A stretch of DNA of 64,000 nt, taken from assembly GCA_038373885.1 (NCBI GenBank), contig JAWZYV010010352.1, forward strand, positions 62,001-126,000. Reading direction: 5' to 3'. The notes under the pieces were generated by a model that ran no database searches, was not told the origin of the DNA, and worked only from the letters and a program-made list of their open reading frames with translations. Shown here in pieces: positions 22,306-33,453 of this stretch. The translations under genes and the position numbers were made by a program. The DNA comes from Cheiracanthium punctorium (Eukaryota > Arthropoda > Arachnida > Araneae > Cheiracanthiidae). The first letter of the stretch is position 1. The number at the start of each line of letters is the position of its first letter.

Positions 22306-22677
22306 TACAGACTTGCCAACTTTTACGCTTTACGCATAAAATTTACGCATTTCGGCTGCTGTTTATGCTTTTACGCATACAGCGCTTTTTTTTACGCATT
22401 TCTGGATATTTTCTTCCTAACTTGTGTTTATTTCTTTGAAACTGAAATTGATATTAAAAAGAAATGCATTAGGTTTTAAATTGAAATGATGTTCTATGCT
22501 TGGGCCTTTTTGCCTTTTCAATATGGATCTAAGTGCACATCATCGGCACCATGATCCTCATCCCACATCCATGTTGACACAATGCGCATCAAAATATTCT
22601 TCTTTGCCACTGAGGCAAAGAAAAAAAATCTTTTTGCAGATGGGACGCCGAGTATTTCTTAATTGGTTTACCCAGTC

Positions 22678-22687
22678 ATGACGTCAT
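22678..22687. promoter_or_regulatory. CRE-like palindrome ATGACGTCAT
   Basis: A perfect 10-bp palindrome containing the CREB/ATF core TGACGTCA, about 240 bp upstream of the transposase remnant in a GC-richer segment (22640-22800). It is a plausible promoter element of the parental transposon. Binding is inferred from the motif only. Confidence 0.4.
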
Positions 22688-22924
22688 AGAGTAGAGCGAA
22701 TGGGAGAATCGCTTACTAGGGAGTATGTTTTTCTCTTGTGACTTGTGTGTCTCACGTGGTGTTCTTCGTTATCAGCCATCAGCGCGCGCTCGCATTGTGG
22801 TTAAGAGACAGGGGTAAACAGTAGTATGAGCATACTTCGATTGATTTTCTGAGGATTATTTTCGATAAATGACCTGTAATGGCCACTAAAACAGCATAAC
22901 TTATAAACAAAATTATAGCAAAAA

Positions 22925-23525
22925 ATGGGCATGTATAGTATGTCAAAGAAGCGAAATTTGCTTATTGTAACGTGTGCCGGAGTGATTTCAGAATTTCTCA
23001 CAGAGGAAGCTGACATTTCTCGCCACGTGAGTTCGTCAAAACACAGTGAAAATGTGAAACATGCTAACAGCAGCAAAAGTCCACAAACATTTTTCAAAGA
23101 GGACGGACAGTCCAGTGGCAGATTAATGCAAGTTTCTCGGGGGGGGGGGGCGGTTAGTTAGAAGATGACAGATACATCCATTTTATGGAAGCAATTTAGG
23201 ATCTTTTACAGTAATTTCTTTTTTCTCGGGGGGAGGTCGCCCCCCCTTTAATCCGCCCTTGGGACAGTCAGACGTTATTCATGCAGAACAGTTATTTACA
23301 TCTTTCTTGATCGAACACAATGTTCCTATTTTAGCAGCTGACCATGCTGAATGTGAGAGGGTTTTCAGTATTATTCGGAAAAACGGAAATGAATTCCGGT
23401 GCAACTTGTCTAATAAGATTTTGGAAAGCCTTATTATTATGAAAGCCGAAAAAGCTATGCTGCTTCTTGAAGTCAGCACAGTCAAAATGAGAGTTTTTTC
23501 AAGTCAGTTAAGTGATTATAATTAA
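22925..23525 (+). pseudogene. hAT transposase remnant: N-terminus joined to C-terminus
   Basis: The first open segment (22925-23161) has CAGVISEFLTEEADISRHVSSSKH, a decayed BED-type zinc-finger region with the terminal His pair still visible (H at HVSSSKH). The second (23259-23525, 88 aa) reads SFLIEHNVPILAADHA and goes directly into ECERVFSIIRKNGNEFRCNL, the hAT dimerisation signature (E-R-x-F-S-x-x-R-K). The middle catalytic part, normally several hundred residues, has been deleted exactly there. A 149-bp MITE separates the two segments. The product cannot be catalytic. Confidence 0.7.
23113..23261. mobile_element. 149-bp hAT MITE inside the hAT relic
   Basis: Ends CAGTGGCAGATTAA and, inward from the right, CAAGGGCGGATTAA, with G-runs inside. 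It is flanked by a perfect 8-bp duplication GGACAGTC (23105-23112 and 23262-23269), so the insertion disrupted the remnant ORF. Confidence 0.9.
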
Positions 23526-23829
23526 TAAATTGTTACCAGGAATCTGGAAGATGGTGTATTGATTTGCCTTTCATTCAACAACTTCATTTTCTTTTATTGT
23601 TCTTAGCTTTATTTAATACTTAAACTTCAAACAAATAATTGTGATATAAAATGCATTAAAAATAATACTCGTGCATTCTATGGTGAAAGGTAAAAAATAA
23701 CGCTCACGCGTTGTATAGCAAAAACTGTTGAAATTTCTGTTCGCGCGCTGTTTTACACATTTTGATTTTCCCAGGTTGGCAAGTCTGTACAGTAGGGGAC
23801 CCAAAATCCAGAATGCTCGGGACCGGACC

Positions 23830-24780
23830 CATTCCGGAATTTTCCGGATTTTGGGATACCGGCTGCGAACTTTACCGATTTCCAGAAGTCTTCCGAGGTA
23901 AGCTGTAGCATAGGTCCTTCCACGTTTTAGCGTCTATTATGACGTTAATATTAACTGAAACTCTATTAAATAAAAACTTTAAAAATATGCACATGATTAT
24001 ATATCTCTGATTAAAAAAAAAAAATGAATGAATGAATAATACAGTATGTTAAAGATGAAGTAAAATCCATTAAAAAATTCGAAAGCTATGTTACCGAGCC
24101 GAGCAAGAATTTTTTTCAGACGGATTTGACGATTGCTGCAACTAAATTGGCTGAAATATGCAACTTATATAATCTTAAAATTTTACTTAACATTTTTTCA
24201 TACATAGTTTCCGATTGAAATAACTCATCCTACACCGCAATTCAGCGGGATACGGAAGGACGGATATGTTGTATTGTTTTTGGGGGATAATGTTTCTACA
24301 AATCAAAAGCAGTAATTTTTATTTTAATTGTTTTTAACCATTAATTATTTATTTTCTTAATACTTGTAATTAACTTGGAAGTTTAATTTAAATACCTTTT
24401 GTCAGGAGATATAATGGTCTGGATGACTCTTCTTCTATAACTCAATAGCTAACCTTTTTAAATTACTACTAATTACCCTTTTTTTGTTGGGACTTTTTTT
24501 TTAAATAATTACCTTTTCTTTAAATTAATTCTGCCTTTGTTTGCCCGGTCTCCGGAGGTGTAATTTTAAGTATCAGGTAAATTCGGCCGATTTTCTGCTG
24601 ACTATTACGTTTCCTTCTCTCTTCAATAGCCTAACTCATTTCTTGCAATATCTCTTGTTCATGTCCGGTTTTTAATTAGTTTTACTCTCTTCTAATTTAA
24701 TTTTTATTCCAAATTTTACCCAGGGTTGTCTCGGACGATTAGCTATCTCCCGCTAAAATTTTAGGAAATTTAATAACGTT
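23830..24780. other. gene-free part of the Tigger element
   Basis: AT-rich DNA after the left TIR region. No frame is supportable. The string AAGTATCAG followed by a GATTTTC block occurs at about 24570 and again near 25877, hinting at related repeats, but the similarity is short. Confidence 0.35.
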
Positions 24781-24819
24781 TTTTTAGTGCCCTTTTGATC
24801 CATTAAGCTTTTTTTCCCA

Positions 24820-25110
24820 TTTCAAGATAGCCGTTCTTGCCTGTGTTTCTTCTCGGCCAAGTTCGTTTCCTTCCCGCGTGTAGTAGTTGCTGGCCGCCAT
24901 TTTCTTCTTTTCTCGCTTCCTTCCCCCGTCGATCGAATGTTCTCGAAGTTTCCCGGCTGAGATGGCGCGCTCTGATTGGTCCCCGCGGTCGGCGTCTCTT
25001 CGAAGCTCCCCACGCGTGGGGCAAAAAAGCGTCATTCGGAGAGCAGAGGTGGTGCGGCTAGGACGTATTCTTGATCGGGTGTCTTCTCATCGCGCGTTTT
25101 AGGGGTCTAG
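24820..25110 (-). promoter_or_regulatory. CpG-rich promoter-like segment
   Basis: A sharp CpG-dense island in AT-rich DNA. On the minus strand it has a perfect NF-Y site (GGACCAATCAGAGC, about 24970-24984) followed about 70 bp downstream by GAAAATGGCGGCCAG (about 24890-24904), which is both a YY1 site and a start codon in good context. That pairing is typical of housekeeping-type promoters. The frame from this ATG gives MAASNYYTREGN and then a Glu/Arg/Lys-rich sequence, stopping at about 24784; I do not recognise it. It may be a captured host promoter plus first exon, or the promoter of an unrecognised retroelement. Confidence 0.35.
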
Positions 25111-25588
25111 CTCGGCTCATCCATTGGACATGCAACAAGTTAAGAATGTAGTGAATAAGTCGGTAGGCCAGAAGGCCTGATGAAATGTTCGAATCACCAG
25201 ATCTGCAGATTTTATTTTAACAAATGCCAAAATACCCGTTAATCGTTTGTTGTGGAGAGCGAGCGAACCCCCCTAGATGTAGAACAACGCGCAGCTAGCG
25301 CCTTCACCATTTTTTTTTGGATCAGCGAGTGACCCCTGCCCAGCCATGATCGAGTCAACTCAGCCACATCGGGAGATGTCTGAATGTCCTGCCGAACGAG
25401 GTCCTCGGGAAAATCTTCGAACACCAGCAGCTGAATCCCGGTAAGATCGTTGCCTTTTATTTCCATCTGCAAGGATCCGGCCCACCCAGGAGTTTGATTC
25501 ACTATTCACCTAGCCACCATGTTCACTGTACCGATTGAAGATCCCTAGAATTTTGTTAACTTTTCATCTTTGAAAGAAAGGGGGGAAT

Positions 25589-26329
25589 TGAAGACAACTG
25601 TAAAACTGCTAAATTTTCTTTTTTTAACATTGTGTGCTATTCAGATGTATTACTTCCAGTAACAATGTCTAAATCCTTTTTTTTGTTAAAATCATAACAG
25701 TGGATGCCATGTTGATTTCTGGTTTGGCCTAAGCTAATCTCTGTAATTGTTTGAGTTGTTCTGTACTACAATGTATTTTGCTGCACCCTTTGGTGTAAAA
25801 ATTGCTAAGTTCCCTTTTTTATTTATTTTGGTAACTATTTAAACTCGCCTGTTGGATTGAAAAAGGTGGGGTTTCAAGTATCAGTTAAGGATTTTGTCCG
25901 GGATTTTCATCAGATGCCTTGTATGGCTTGGGGAAGGTGGGGACTTGTTTGCCCAATTTTTTTTTTTCTTTTTTGATAGGATAATTTTTTTTTTTTTTTT
26001 ATGCTGCAGCAGAGCCTTTAACTTAAGTTTTGGATCCAATCGAGCTACTTTTGTCATGACAATTTTAATTAAGCATTTCCTTTTTCTTTTTTTTTTGTTT
26101 AATTTACATGGGCTAATAATGGGAAATTAAAGCACTCTTATATTTTTGTTTTTTTTTGAGCATAACTATCGCTCGCTGTGATACCCCTGCACTGTGTTTT
26201 ACTTACTTTTATTTCTAAACGCTGATGTTGTGAGGCCACTAGCTGTTTACCCCTGTTATTGTTGAATAAAATTTGTGATTTGGTGATCTAATGCAATGTC
26301 TCTGTGTTTATTTTACCACATTTCTAACA
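25589..26329 (+). repeat. candidate solo or 3' LTR
   Basis: A purine tract GAAAGAAAGGGGGGAA ends at about 25588, followed by TGAAGACAACTG and, 741 bp later, TTTCTAACA, giving TG...CA ends as LTRs have. A polyadenylation signal AATAAA lies at 26265-26270, about 60 bp before the end. No second copy or target duplication was found in the window, so this is a truncated retroelement at best. The Phe-rich ORF at 25894-26130 is an artefact of T-runs. Confidence 0.4.
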
Positions 26330-26454
26330 CACACTTCAGGCAAGGCTGAGATCATTGGGTTATTTTTTAAACTAACAGTCACAACGCAATAGACAAAATC
26401 TAAATTTTTTTCTAACTAAACTAAATTTTCACGGCAGTAGTAAGTAGAATACTA

Positions 26455-26690
26455 CAGATAGAGCAGTTGCGCAATTTTCGGATCAACTGTCGCCTTTCCT
26501 CAGCCCGTTGATCTGCGTACTCGGAGGAAAGATTTCTGCCTAGCAATTTATTACGTAACCCAACCTTTTTTCACACATCCGCAGTACTTTGAGAAGGGGG
26601 GGGGGGAACAGTCATTAAGCAGACCAAATCCCGTTCATCTTTGTTTACATCTAACAGACTAGATGAATCATCAACACTTGAAGCTGCGCG
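26455..26690. mobile_element. fragment shared with the Tigger-type element at 18020-18215
   Basis: Blocks CAGTTGCGCAATTTTC, a CGTTGATCTGCG-like stretch and TTTGTTTACATCTAAC line up in the same order with 18020-18215. No ends are visible. A (GT)n tract follows at about 26690-26705. Confidence 0.4.
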
Positions 26691-26880
26691 CGTGTGTGTG
26701 TGTGCGTGCGTAAAGGACACATATTTTCTCCCCATTAAAGCAAGTCATTCTATAATAGCATAGAATATATTTACGTTACGAGAAATCGAAAATTACCGTA
26801 CAAGATCTAACGGTAATGCAATTCTAATTTATTAAACATACAAATAAATAAAAATCAATGAGCATACCTTTATATTTTAT

Positions 26881-27364
26881 TTATTTAAATAAATCTGTTA
26901 TTTTTAATTGCTTCATTTTATCTCGTTTTTCTTTTTGTAACACTTCTTCAATTTTATACAAACTTACAATATGCTCTCCAGCAATAAAATTCTTTTTTTC
27001 TAAGACATTAATCAAGTCTCTGGTCATTTTCATGCATGCATCTATAGAGACGTTAGGTGTGTTGTCCTCTTCAGAATCATCGGAACTATTTTCGCTCTCA
27101 TGAGCATTATTTTCTGGTTTTTCCAGCACTAAATCTACAATTTCTTCATCCGTAAGCTGGTGGACAGCCGGAGCATTTTCCTCAGCCTGTAATAATTCTT
27201 GAATGCATTCTTCGTCGATCACTTCTTTAGATACGCTGTCCTTTGCGTACCTTACTAAATCAGAAATTAAAAGATTTTCTGAAGAAACACTAAATCCCCC
27301 GAAATCAGCATCCTTGTCTTCATCAAAAAAGATGCTCTGGGGCCATATTTTGTGCCATGAGTGC
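26881..27364 (-). pseudogene. Tigger transposase, C-terminal part (after the copia insertion)
   Basis: Continues the transposase frame from 34270 without a stop once the copia element and one copy of its 5-bp duplication are removed. It begins in the conserved region after the third catalytic Asp (W-K-I-W-P type), then an acidic Asp/Glu/Ser-rich linker, a helical repeat region and a closing MKQLKITDLFK, the usual short basic-hydrophobic tail. The stop is TAA at 26881-26883. The joined frame is 544 codons including the stop when started at 35417. Confidence 0.85.
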
Positions 27365-28159
27365 TGTCTGGATTTAGCAGAGTTTTATACTTCAAAACTT
27401 TGAGCAGTGAAAGCTAGTAAAAAAAATGAATTGAGGGCTTGCCAGGTAAAAGATGACAAAAATGTTTACCTTGTAAGTTCTTTTATTTAAGTAATGAAGC
27501 ATGAAGGCTGGTATACAGATGAGGATGAACAAATGGAAACAAAAAAACAGGCATTTGATGTGGTACAGCATCTATGTGGCATCGGACATTCTGGACAACA
27601 AATCGAACAGCATCACCTTGAGATAAGCTTGTAGCGGCATAATCAAAAAAGGCTTTGTTGGAAGCTGCGACGGGATGGCTCGCCAGATTAATCGTTTGAC
27701 TCAGCTCAGAGCATCTCACATGGCTGGCTTCGAGCGTCCTTCCATACGCATCTGTCCCATCACCCATTTCGCCTCCTCTCTCTCTCGCGGCGAACGGCGA
27801 ACTTTTATACTATTGGCCAGGCAACGACGTCACCAAGGACTGCGGACCTGTGACGTGAAAAGAAAAAGGAGAAAAAAAAGCTCCGCGGCAAGTCGCCGGG
27901 AGTACAGCGCCTCTAGCGGCCAAAAACAGAAACACATTATGCAAAACGTTTTTGCAGCAATTAGGTGCTTGTTTGAAGCGTTGATATTAGAATAGTTTTA
28001 AGTAAGAACTTTAATTAATAAAAATAAGAGCTATCAGTGCCTTTAGATTTTAAGGCAAATAATTAAAGTTAAGTTATACAGCATTCAGATATAATAAAGA
28101 GAACACAGCCACATGTCATGGAACCTTTAAGGTAAGGTTTACAGTTACTTTTCCTAACA
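27365..28159 (-). repeat. copia 3' LTR
   Basis: Left-hand copy on the map, which is the 3' LTR of this minus-strand element. It contains a TATA box (TATAAAAG, 27802-27809 on the minus strand) with an inverted CCAAT box and a TGACGTC element upstream, as in its partner. ORFs inside it (27483-27767 minus, 27675-27995 plus) recur in the other LTR and are not genes. It is preceded by a GGAAGGCGGGCC purine-rich tract at about 28160-28173, the likely polypurine primer. Confidence 0.95.
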
Positions 28160-28173
28160 ATGGCCCGCCTTCC

Positions 28174-29127
28174 ATGACATGGCAAAAGGAACTGCTTCAA
28201 ACAAGTAAAAAAAAATTCTTTCAAAAGAGAGTAAGTACTTTTCCCTCTGAAAAGAACAAAGGACATATTATGCAAATAGCGATGAACACAGATGAGAAAG
28301 CACAAGGGTTAGTCAAAATATGCATAGTTACACTATAAAGTACGAGTAGTATAAAGTACGACTGGCCAGTCAAAAAAAAAATGTTAGTAAAAAAAACACT
28401 TTTCAAAAGATTCAGATAATGCAATTAAACACATTTGCATTCACTTTACAAAGAAAAACAACAAGTTTGTACTTTCTTTAGGGGTGAGGTGCACCTCAAA
28501 AAAAAAAAAAAAACTCTTAAGAAAAGAGATAAAAATAGAAAAGTTTGTTTGAGTCATTTACATTCACAGAGCAAGGTGGGCATATAGGAGCTTCCATTCA
28601 ACATACTGGGACTCACAAAATTAAAAGATAACATCTCCTGTGACGAATGACGAAAATATACCGTCTAAGAACAATCCACCTTCTCCACCACATTCTCTGG
28701 CAAATTACAATGTCACCTCACGAGATGTAGCTGAGGCTGCTCGAATGGGCGAAAAAGGGTCCTGACCCCCAGAACAGTATACTCCGTGGGGAACTTTACT
28801 CCTTACATCTGTAAAAGTAAAGAAACAAACAATGGAAAAAGAAGGATGGTGACGAGTCACCGTTAAAGGAGCAAATCCTCTTGACCAAGGCTATTTTTTT
28901 TTCTTCATTTTTTTTTTTTCAGAAAGATCAAGAAATTTTTTTCCTTTCCCCCTTTTTTCGTAGAGAGTCTTCGACTTGACAAAAAGGTTATGTTCAAAAG
29001 AGAAAGTCAAAAGTGACTTTTCAGAAAAATTTGCCTAGGTTCCCTTTAGTGGGAGTAGGACTTTGAAATTTTCTTTTCAAAAAAAAAGTCTAAAGAGACT
29101 TTTCAAAAAATTTTGCCTAGGTTCCCT
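28174..29127 (-). other. copia 3' untranslated region
   Basis: Non-coding DNA between the pol stop and the 3' LTR. It contains two direct copies of a 62-bp unit (29005-29066 and 29087-29148, period 82) sharing TTGCCTAGGTTCCCTTTAGT; the second copy reaches into the end of pol. Homopolymer A and T runs are frequent. Confidence 0.7.
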
Positions 29128-30321
29128 TTAGTGGGAGTAGGGCTTTGATACTGAACAAAAAAGTCTTTCGTTGAATGTTGAAAGTCCAGTCTTTGGAAGA
29201 GGTTTTGTGAAAATATCTGCTGGGTTATTCTTTGTATTTATATATTTTAAGGTAAATAATTTATCTATAACTAGGCTTCTTAAAAAGTGATACTTTACAT
29301 GTATGTGCTTCGTCCGGCTGTTCTCAATGGGTGAGTTGCTGAAATCTATGGCGGCAGTATTGTCGCAAAAAAGTGTAACTTTATCCAGGCCTTTGGGAAG
29401 TAGTTTTAGATTTATTAGCTCATTATAAATTCTTTGTATCCACAGCAATTCTTTGGAGGCTTCTGTCAGGGCGATAAATTCCGACTCCATCGAAGATAGA
29501 GCGACACACTTCTGTTTCGACGTACGCCATGATATGGGGGTTTGATCCAGCATTAAAATATATCCTCCCATTGACACTCGGTCATCTCTGTTTGAAGCAA
29601 AATCAGCGTCTGAGTAGCAATTTATGGAAATCTGATTTATATTAGATAATTTTAATTTGAGGTGTGAAGTAGATTTAACGTAGCCAAGTAATTTTAATAA
29701 TTGATTGAAATGATTATATCCGGGATTAGATTGAAATTGTGATAAAACATTTACTGCGTATGAAATATCTGGACGGGTTCTGCTTGCAAGGAACGACAAA
29801 CATCCTAAGATGTTGCGATAGGGAAATTTTTCCATTTCTTTAACTTCTGCGGCGTTAGTTGGACAGTCCATTTTTGACATTATGATACCCGGAGCGATTG
29901 GAAGGGATGAGATGGGTATATTAAAACTTTTAAAGCGGTTGTAAATCTTGTTTATGTATTCCTCTTGATGTATAAATAAGCCATTTTCATTTTCTTCAAA
30001 TTGAACGCCTAATAGTTTACTTGTTTTCCCCAACTTCTTAAGATTGATTTTTCCTTCTAATAAATCAAATACGTGGTTTATTTCTTTTTCTGTTTTAGCT
30101 AGGAGTACAATGTCATCAACGTATAGAAGTAACAATACTAGATTGTTGTAAACATAAACGCAGTTGGTCCACTCAAGCTTGAAAAAGTGTAATTCAGTTA
30201 AAATTCTGTGAAACTCATTAAACCATTCTCTGCCACTCTGCTTCAAACCATATAAGGCTTTATTTAATTTACATACAAAATCTTTCTTACCTTCTTCCTT
30301 GAAACCTTGAGGTTGGAACAT
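29128..30321 (-). pseudogene. copia pol: RT second half and RNase H
   Basis: A 397-residue open frame. It starts in the RT fingers/palm (LNKALYGLKQS), has the RT active site LLLYVDDIVLLA near residue 68, then the conserved SRTRPDISYAVNVLSQF block, and a full RNase H with YSDADFAS, SSMESEFIAL, FCDNTAAI and HIHVKYHFLR (the D-E-D-H set). It ends shortly before the 3' LTR. It is separated from the RT N-terminal half by a frameshift caused by an exact 16-bp tandem duplication (30315-30330 and 30331-30346). Confidence 0.95.
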
Positions 30322-30673
30322 ATAAATTTCGGAACATATAAATTTCGTCTTTAATCGGAGCGTACAGGTACGCGGAGGTTACGTCAGCTTGAGAGTGGTT
30401 CCATTTATAGTGACCTACTAGTAATGAGAAAAAGAAACGAATTACAGTAAAATTAACAACAGGACTAAAGACTTGATCGTAAGTTTCCCCTCTTCTTTGC
30501 CCAAAACCCTGGGCGACGAGCCTTGATTTAAAACGTACGATTTTTCCACTAGCGTCTCTTTTTACTGTATACACCCATCGGTTTCCGATGATTTTCGCAT
30601 TTTCAGGTTTCGGAACTAAGTCCCATACTTTTCTTTCATTCATTATATCTAGCTCGTCATTCATAGCTTGCAT
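30287..30673 (-). pseudogene. copia pol: RT N-terminal half
   Basis: Contains NRWVYTVKRDASGKI, KSRLVAQGFGQ and QADVTSAYLYAPI, the classic copia RT fingers with the first catalytic Asp. The frame is lost at the 16-bp duplication (30331-30346); the homologous continuation is in the next frame (29128-30321). Upstream it joins the integrase part across a stop. Confidence 0.93.
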
Positions 30674-30739
30674 CCACTTCTCTGCCTCGGGAGATTTAAT
30701 TGCCTGGAAAAAATTATTTGGTATTTGAATTTCTTCTAG

Positions 30740-31645
30740 TCAGGAATCTGAAAAATTAGCTTCATCTTGTACAATGCCCGAGTATGTATTTTTACCTTTA
30801 AAACAAAACATTTCTGGATCATATTTAATCCCGTGTTTGTTGCAGTATCTTTTTACATCATTATGGGATCTTAACCTGACATTACTGCCCTCAATTCCGT
30901 AATAAATATCGGTTCGAGACTTGTCTTTTCTTGGAACTGCTCTTCTAACCCAGTTTACTGTTTTAAGCTGCGTTTTTACGTTTCTATAGGATTCCCTCTC
31001 CCCTTCAGATTCGTCACTTTCCCCTTCCTCAGATGTACTTGGCTTACCTAAATACATTTCTTTCTTTTTGTCAAAAATAAAATCCTTTTCCTGTGTTTCG
31101 TCTTCACATTCACTATCCCCCGAATCCTCGTTGGGTGAACTTATAGGGTCCAGTACGACTCCATTGCTTTCATGTTTTTGTATTTCCTCTTCGAATCTAA
31201 CGTTAGAAGTCTCGATTACTTTCCTATCGCCAGGGATCCAAATCCTGTATCCACGACTTTGCATCGCGTAACCCACCATAGTGCCCTGTTTTGCCCTCAT
31301 GTCAAGTTTATTTCTTAATTGACGAGGTACTCCCACGTAAACTTTCGAGCCAAAAATTCTTAAGTGTTTAATGGAAGGTTTACGGCCACTAAAAAGTTCA
31401 AAAGGCGTTTTTACTTGATTAGCGCGGCAAGTTCGGTTCCAAACGTAGGTAAAACAAAGTAGTGCTTCTGACCAAAAGCTGTTACTTAATCCGCTTGAGC
31501 TTAGCATAGCTTTTACAGCATCTAGGGCAGTGTAGTTGTATCTCTCGCTAACTCCGTTCTGCTCGGGAGTATAGTCGTTTGTTCTTTCAGCGTGAATCCC
31601 TTCTTCATCTAAAAACTTTTTAAATTCGTTATGACAAAATTCCAT
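30740..31645 (-). pseudogene. copia pol: integrase core and C-terminal linker
   Basis: 301 residues. YTPEQNGVSERYN carries the catalytic Glu of the D,D-35-E core; the second Asp (RTDNG) lies just upstream at about 31650. KTPFELFSGRKP and HLRIFGSKVYV are standard copia integrase C-terminal landmarks. An acidic linker to RT follows. The frame ends at a TGA (30740-30742), after which homology continues in frame into RT, so the stop is a nonsense mutation. Confidence 0.95.
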
Positions 31646-32116
31646 CCCATTATCGGTTCTGATGTTAATAATTTTAGTGTTTAAAAATCTTTCTGCCCTT
31701 CTTTGAAATTTCTTAAAACACTCAAATACTTAGGTTTTCTTTCTCATAGGATATACGGTAGTCTTCCTGGAGTAGTCGTCTGTTATTGTTAAAAAGAAAC
31801 GATGACCAACTATTGACTGGTTGGGAAGTGGACCACAGACATCCATATGTAAAAGTTGTAGGGGTTTAGTTGAGCGGATTGAAGGGATGCTTTTAAAACT
31901 TTTACGTCTCGTTTTAGCTATTTTACAATCATGGCATGATATTTCGGGGTTTGCTCTTAAAGTAGGAAGGCCAAAGACACAGTTTGATTTACTAGTTTCA
32001 ATTATGGACTTATAATTAATATGACAGAACCTTTGGTGCCAGAGTTCTAAATCTTCCGATTTAGGGGGAGAGGAGACATTTGCTTCTGGTTTCTTCTCGT
32101 GAGTATTTTTAGAATT
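31646..32116 (-). pseudogene. copia pol: integrase zinc finger and first catalytic Asp
   Basis: No ORF is listed here because stops at 32117-32119 (TGA) and 31730-31732 (TAA) break it, but the frame between them encodes the HHCC finger (WHQRFCHINYKSI and later CHDCKIAK) and LLHMDVCGPLP with the first catalytic Asp. It links the protease part to the integrase core. Confidence 0.85.
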
Positions 32117-32401
32117 TCACTTCAATTTATCATACTTGGGATACAAAAAGTACAGTCCTTGCTTCTTATAGGCGGTGAATAATTTTTGATTATTTTTCAG
32201 AAATGCATGAACTTTACCCTGACCACCTCTAAAGGTAAGACCTTCTGAATCGAGGATAGAACCGGATAGTAAATTGCGTCTTAGTTCAGGGGAGTATAAA
32301 ACATTTCTCAAAACACGTTTCATCTTTCCGTTCTGGAAATTCAGAACTACGGTTCCCTTCCCCTCGACAGGACATTCAATACCATTTATGGCGACGGACA
32401 T
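32117..32401 (-). pseudogene. copia protease C-terminal part
   Basis: 94 residues with GIECPVEGKGTVVL and LRNVLYSPELRRNLLS, the conserved second half of copia proteases (the hydrophobic flap and the NVL-x-P motif). It is separated from gag by a TGA at 32402-32404 and ended by the TGA at 32117-32119. Both look like point mutations, since homology continues across them. Confidence 0.9.
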
Positions 32402-33292
32402 TCACTTACCCTTAATGGGTGTAAAATATTTAAATAGATCTCTTTCATTACAAAAGTGATTACTTGCGGCAGTGTCAAAAACCCATGAACGATCATTTTC
32501 AATTACTTGGTTAGAATAAGCTTCAATAATAAAATTTTTAGGGTGATAAGATCCTTTTTGCATTTGGGGAGGAGGGTGTCTGCAGTTGATTTTTAAATGT
32601 CCGGTTTTTCCGCATCCATAGCAGCGCCTCGTCTCACGTTTAAGGTTTCCTTTACGAGGGGTACGTTTTTCATGTTTGCCTTGACTGGACATAGCAATAG
32701 CGGCACGGTCGCCTAAGCTTTGTTTCAACCTGGCTTCCTCGGCTAATACTTCAGCTAGGACTTTATCGAACTTAAATTCATCGTCATCCCATCTATAGAT
32801 GGCCTGCACAATCCCTGCGTACTCAGGGGGTAAATATCTAATTAATTGAAAAGATTGGTACCAATCCGCTAATGGTGTACCAGCTTCACGCAACTGCGTT
32901 GCAATAGATTTTAAACGAGCACCAAATAATCCTACTTCCTCATTGTCGTTAATTCTGCATGAAAAGAACTCATCGGTCAAAGCGATAGAACGAGCTCTTG
33001 ATTCGGGCTTAAAGTGTTTCTTTAGCTTTTCCCAAACTTCCTTGGGATCATATGTCCCGGCGAGGAGGGGTTTATATTCACTGGATATATTTAAATATAT
33101 GGTACTATACGCTTTGCCGTATCTAATTTTATAGTCCCTCAACTCTTTAAGTTCCGTTTCTTTTGGTCTAATTTCTTCGCCGGTTACAATATCCCAGCAA
33201 TTTCTATCTATTAACAAGACTTTTATATCTTCTTTCCATGTCTCATAGTTATCAGAGCCCAATTTATCAACTTGCATCGATATAGTTTCCAT
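32402..33292 (-). pseudogene. copia gag with start of protease
   Basis: 296 residues from the first ATG after the leader. The N-terminal part is the copia gag-2/UBN2 fold (SDNYETWKEDIKVLLIDRN, then a WEKLKKHF motif). A CCHC zinc knuckle CYGCGKTGHLKINC sits at residues 224-237, and the protease active site DTAAS at about 273-277. In copia elements gag and pol form one polyprotein; here the TGA at 32402-32404 cuts it inside the protease. The capsid-like part itself is intact. Confidence 0.95.
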
Positions 33293-33453
33293 TTTTTTTT
33301 TTTTTGGATTTTCAGATAGATTTATATAATTAAAAACTTCTAATCAGGGCCCGCCCTCTTAATGCTCGTTAAAATCTTTTTGTAAATAGTTAAAATCAAG
33401 GAATACATGCATATACTTAATATCATAATCTTCACATAATTTTTAAATGGCAG

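Larger units (their letters stand above)
22308..23787 (+). mobile_element. hAT deletion derivative
   Basis: Inverted ends CAGACTTGCCAAC (22308-22320) and GTTGGCAAGTCTG (23775-23787) are perfect over 13 bp. The left flank is (TA)n. The right flank is TA followed by the Tigger element, and the sequence beyond the Tigger at 36034 is again (TA)n, so an 8-bp TATATATA duplication fits but cannot be proved in repeat DNA. The interior keeps only the two ends of a transposase gene. ATGACGTCAT, a palindrome containing the full CRE core TGACGTCA, lies at 22678-22687 upstream of the ORF. Confidence 0.75.

Noticed and set aside
25239..25502. 87-aa minus-strand ORF
   Set aside because: No recognisable motif; it lies in the composite CpG-rich and LTR-like stretch and opposes the apparent LTR direction.
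24563..25913. A pair of direct LTRs suggested by AAGTATCAG-type strings at about 24570 and 25877
   Set aside because: Similarity is limited to a few short words and does not extend; only the 25589-26329 segment keeps LTR-like features.
27483..27995. Two overlapping ORFs of about 95-106 aa that recur at 33588-34100
   Set aside because: The recurrence is explained by the two copia LTRs; LTRs of this type are non-coding and carry promoter motifs here.
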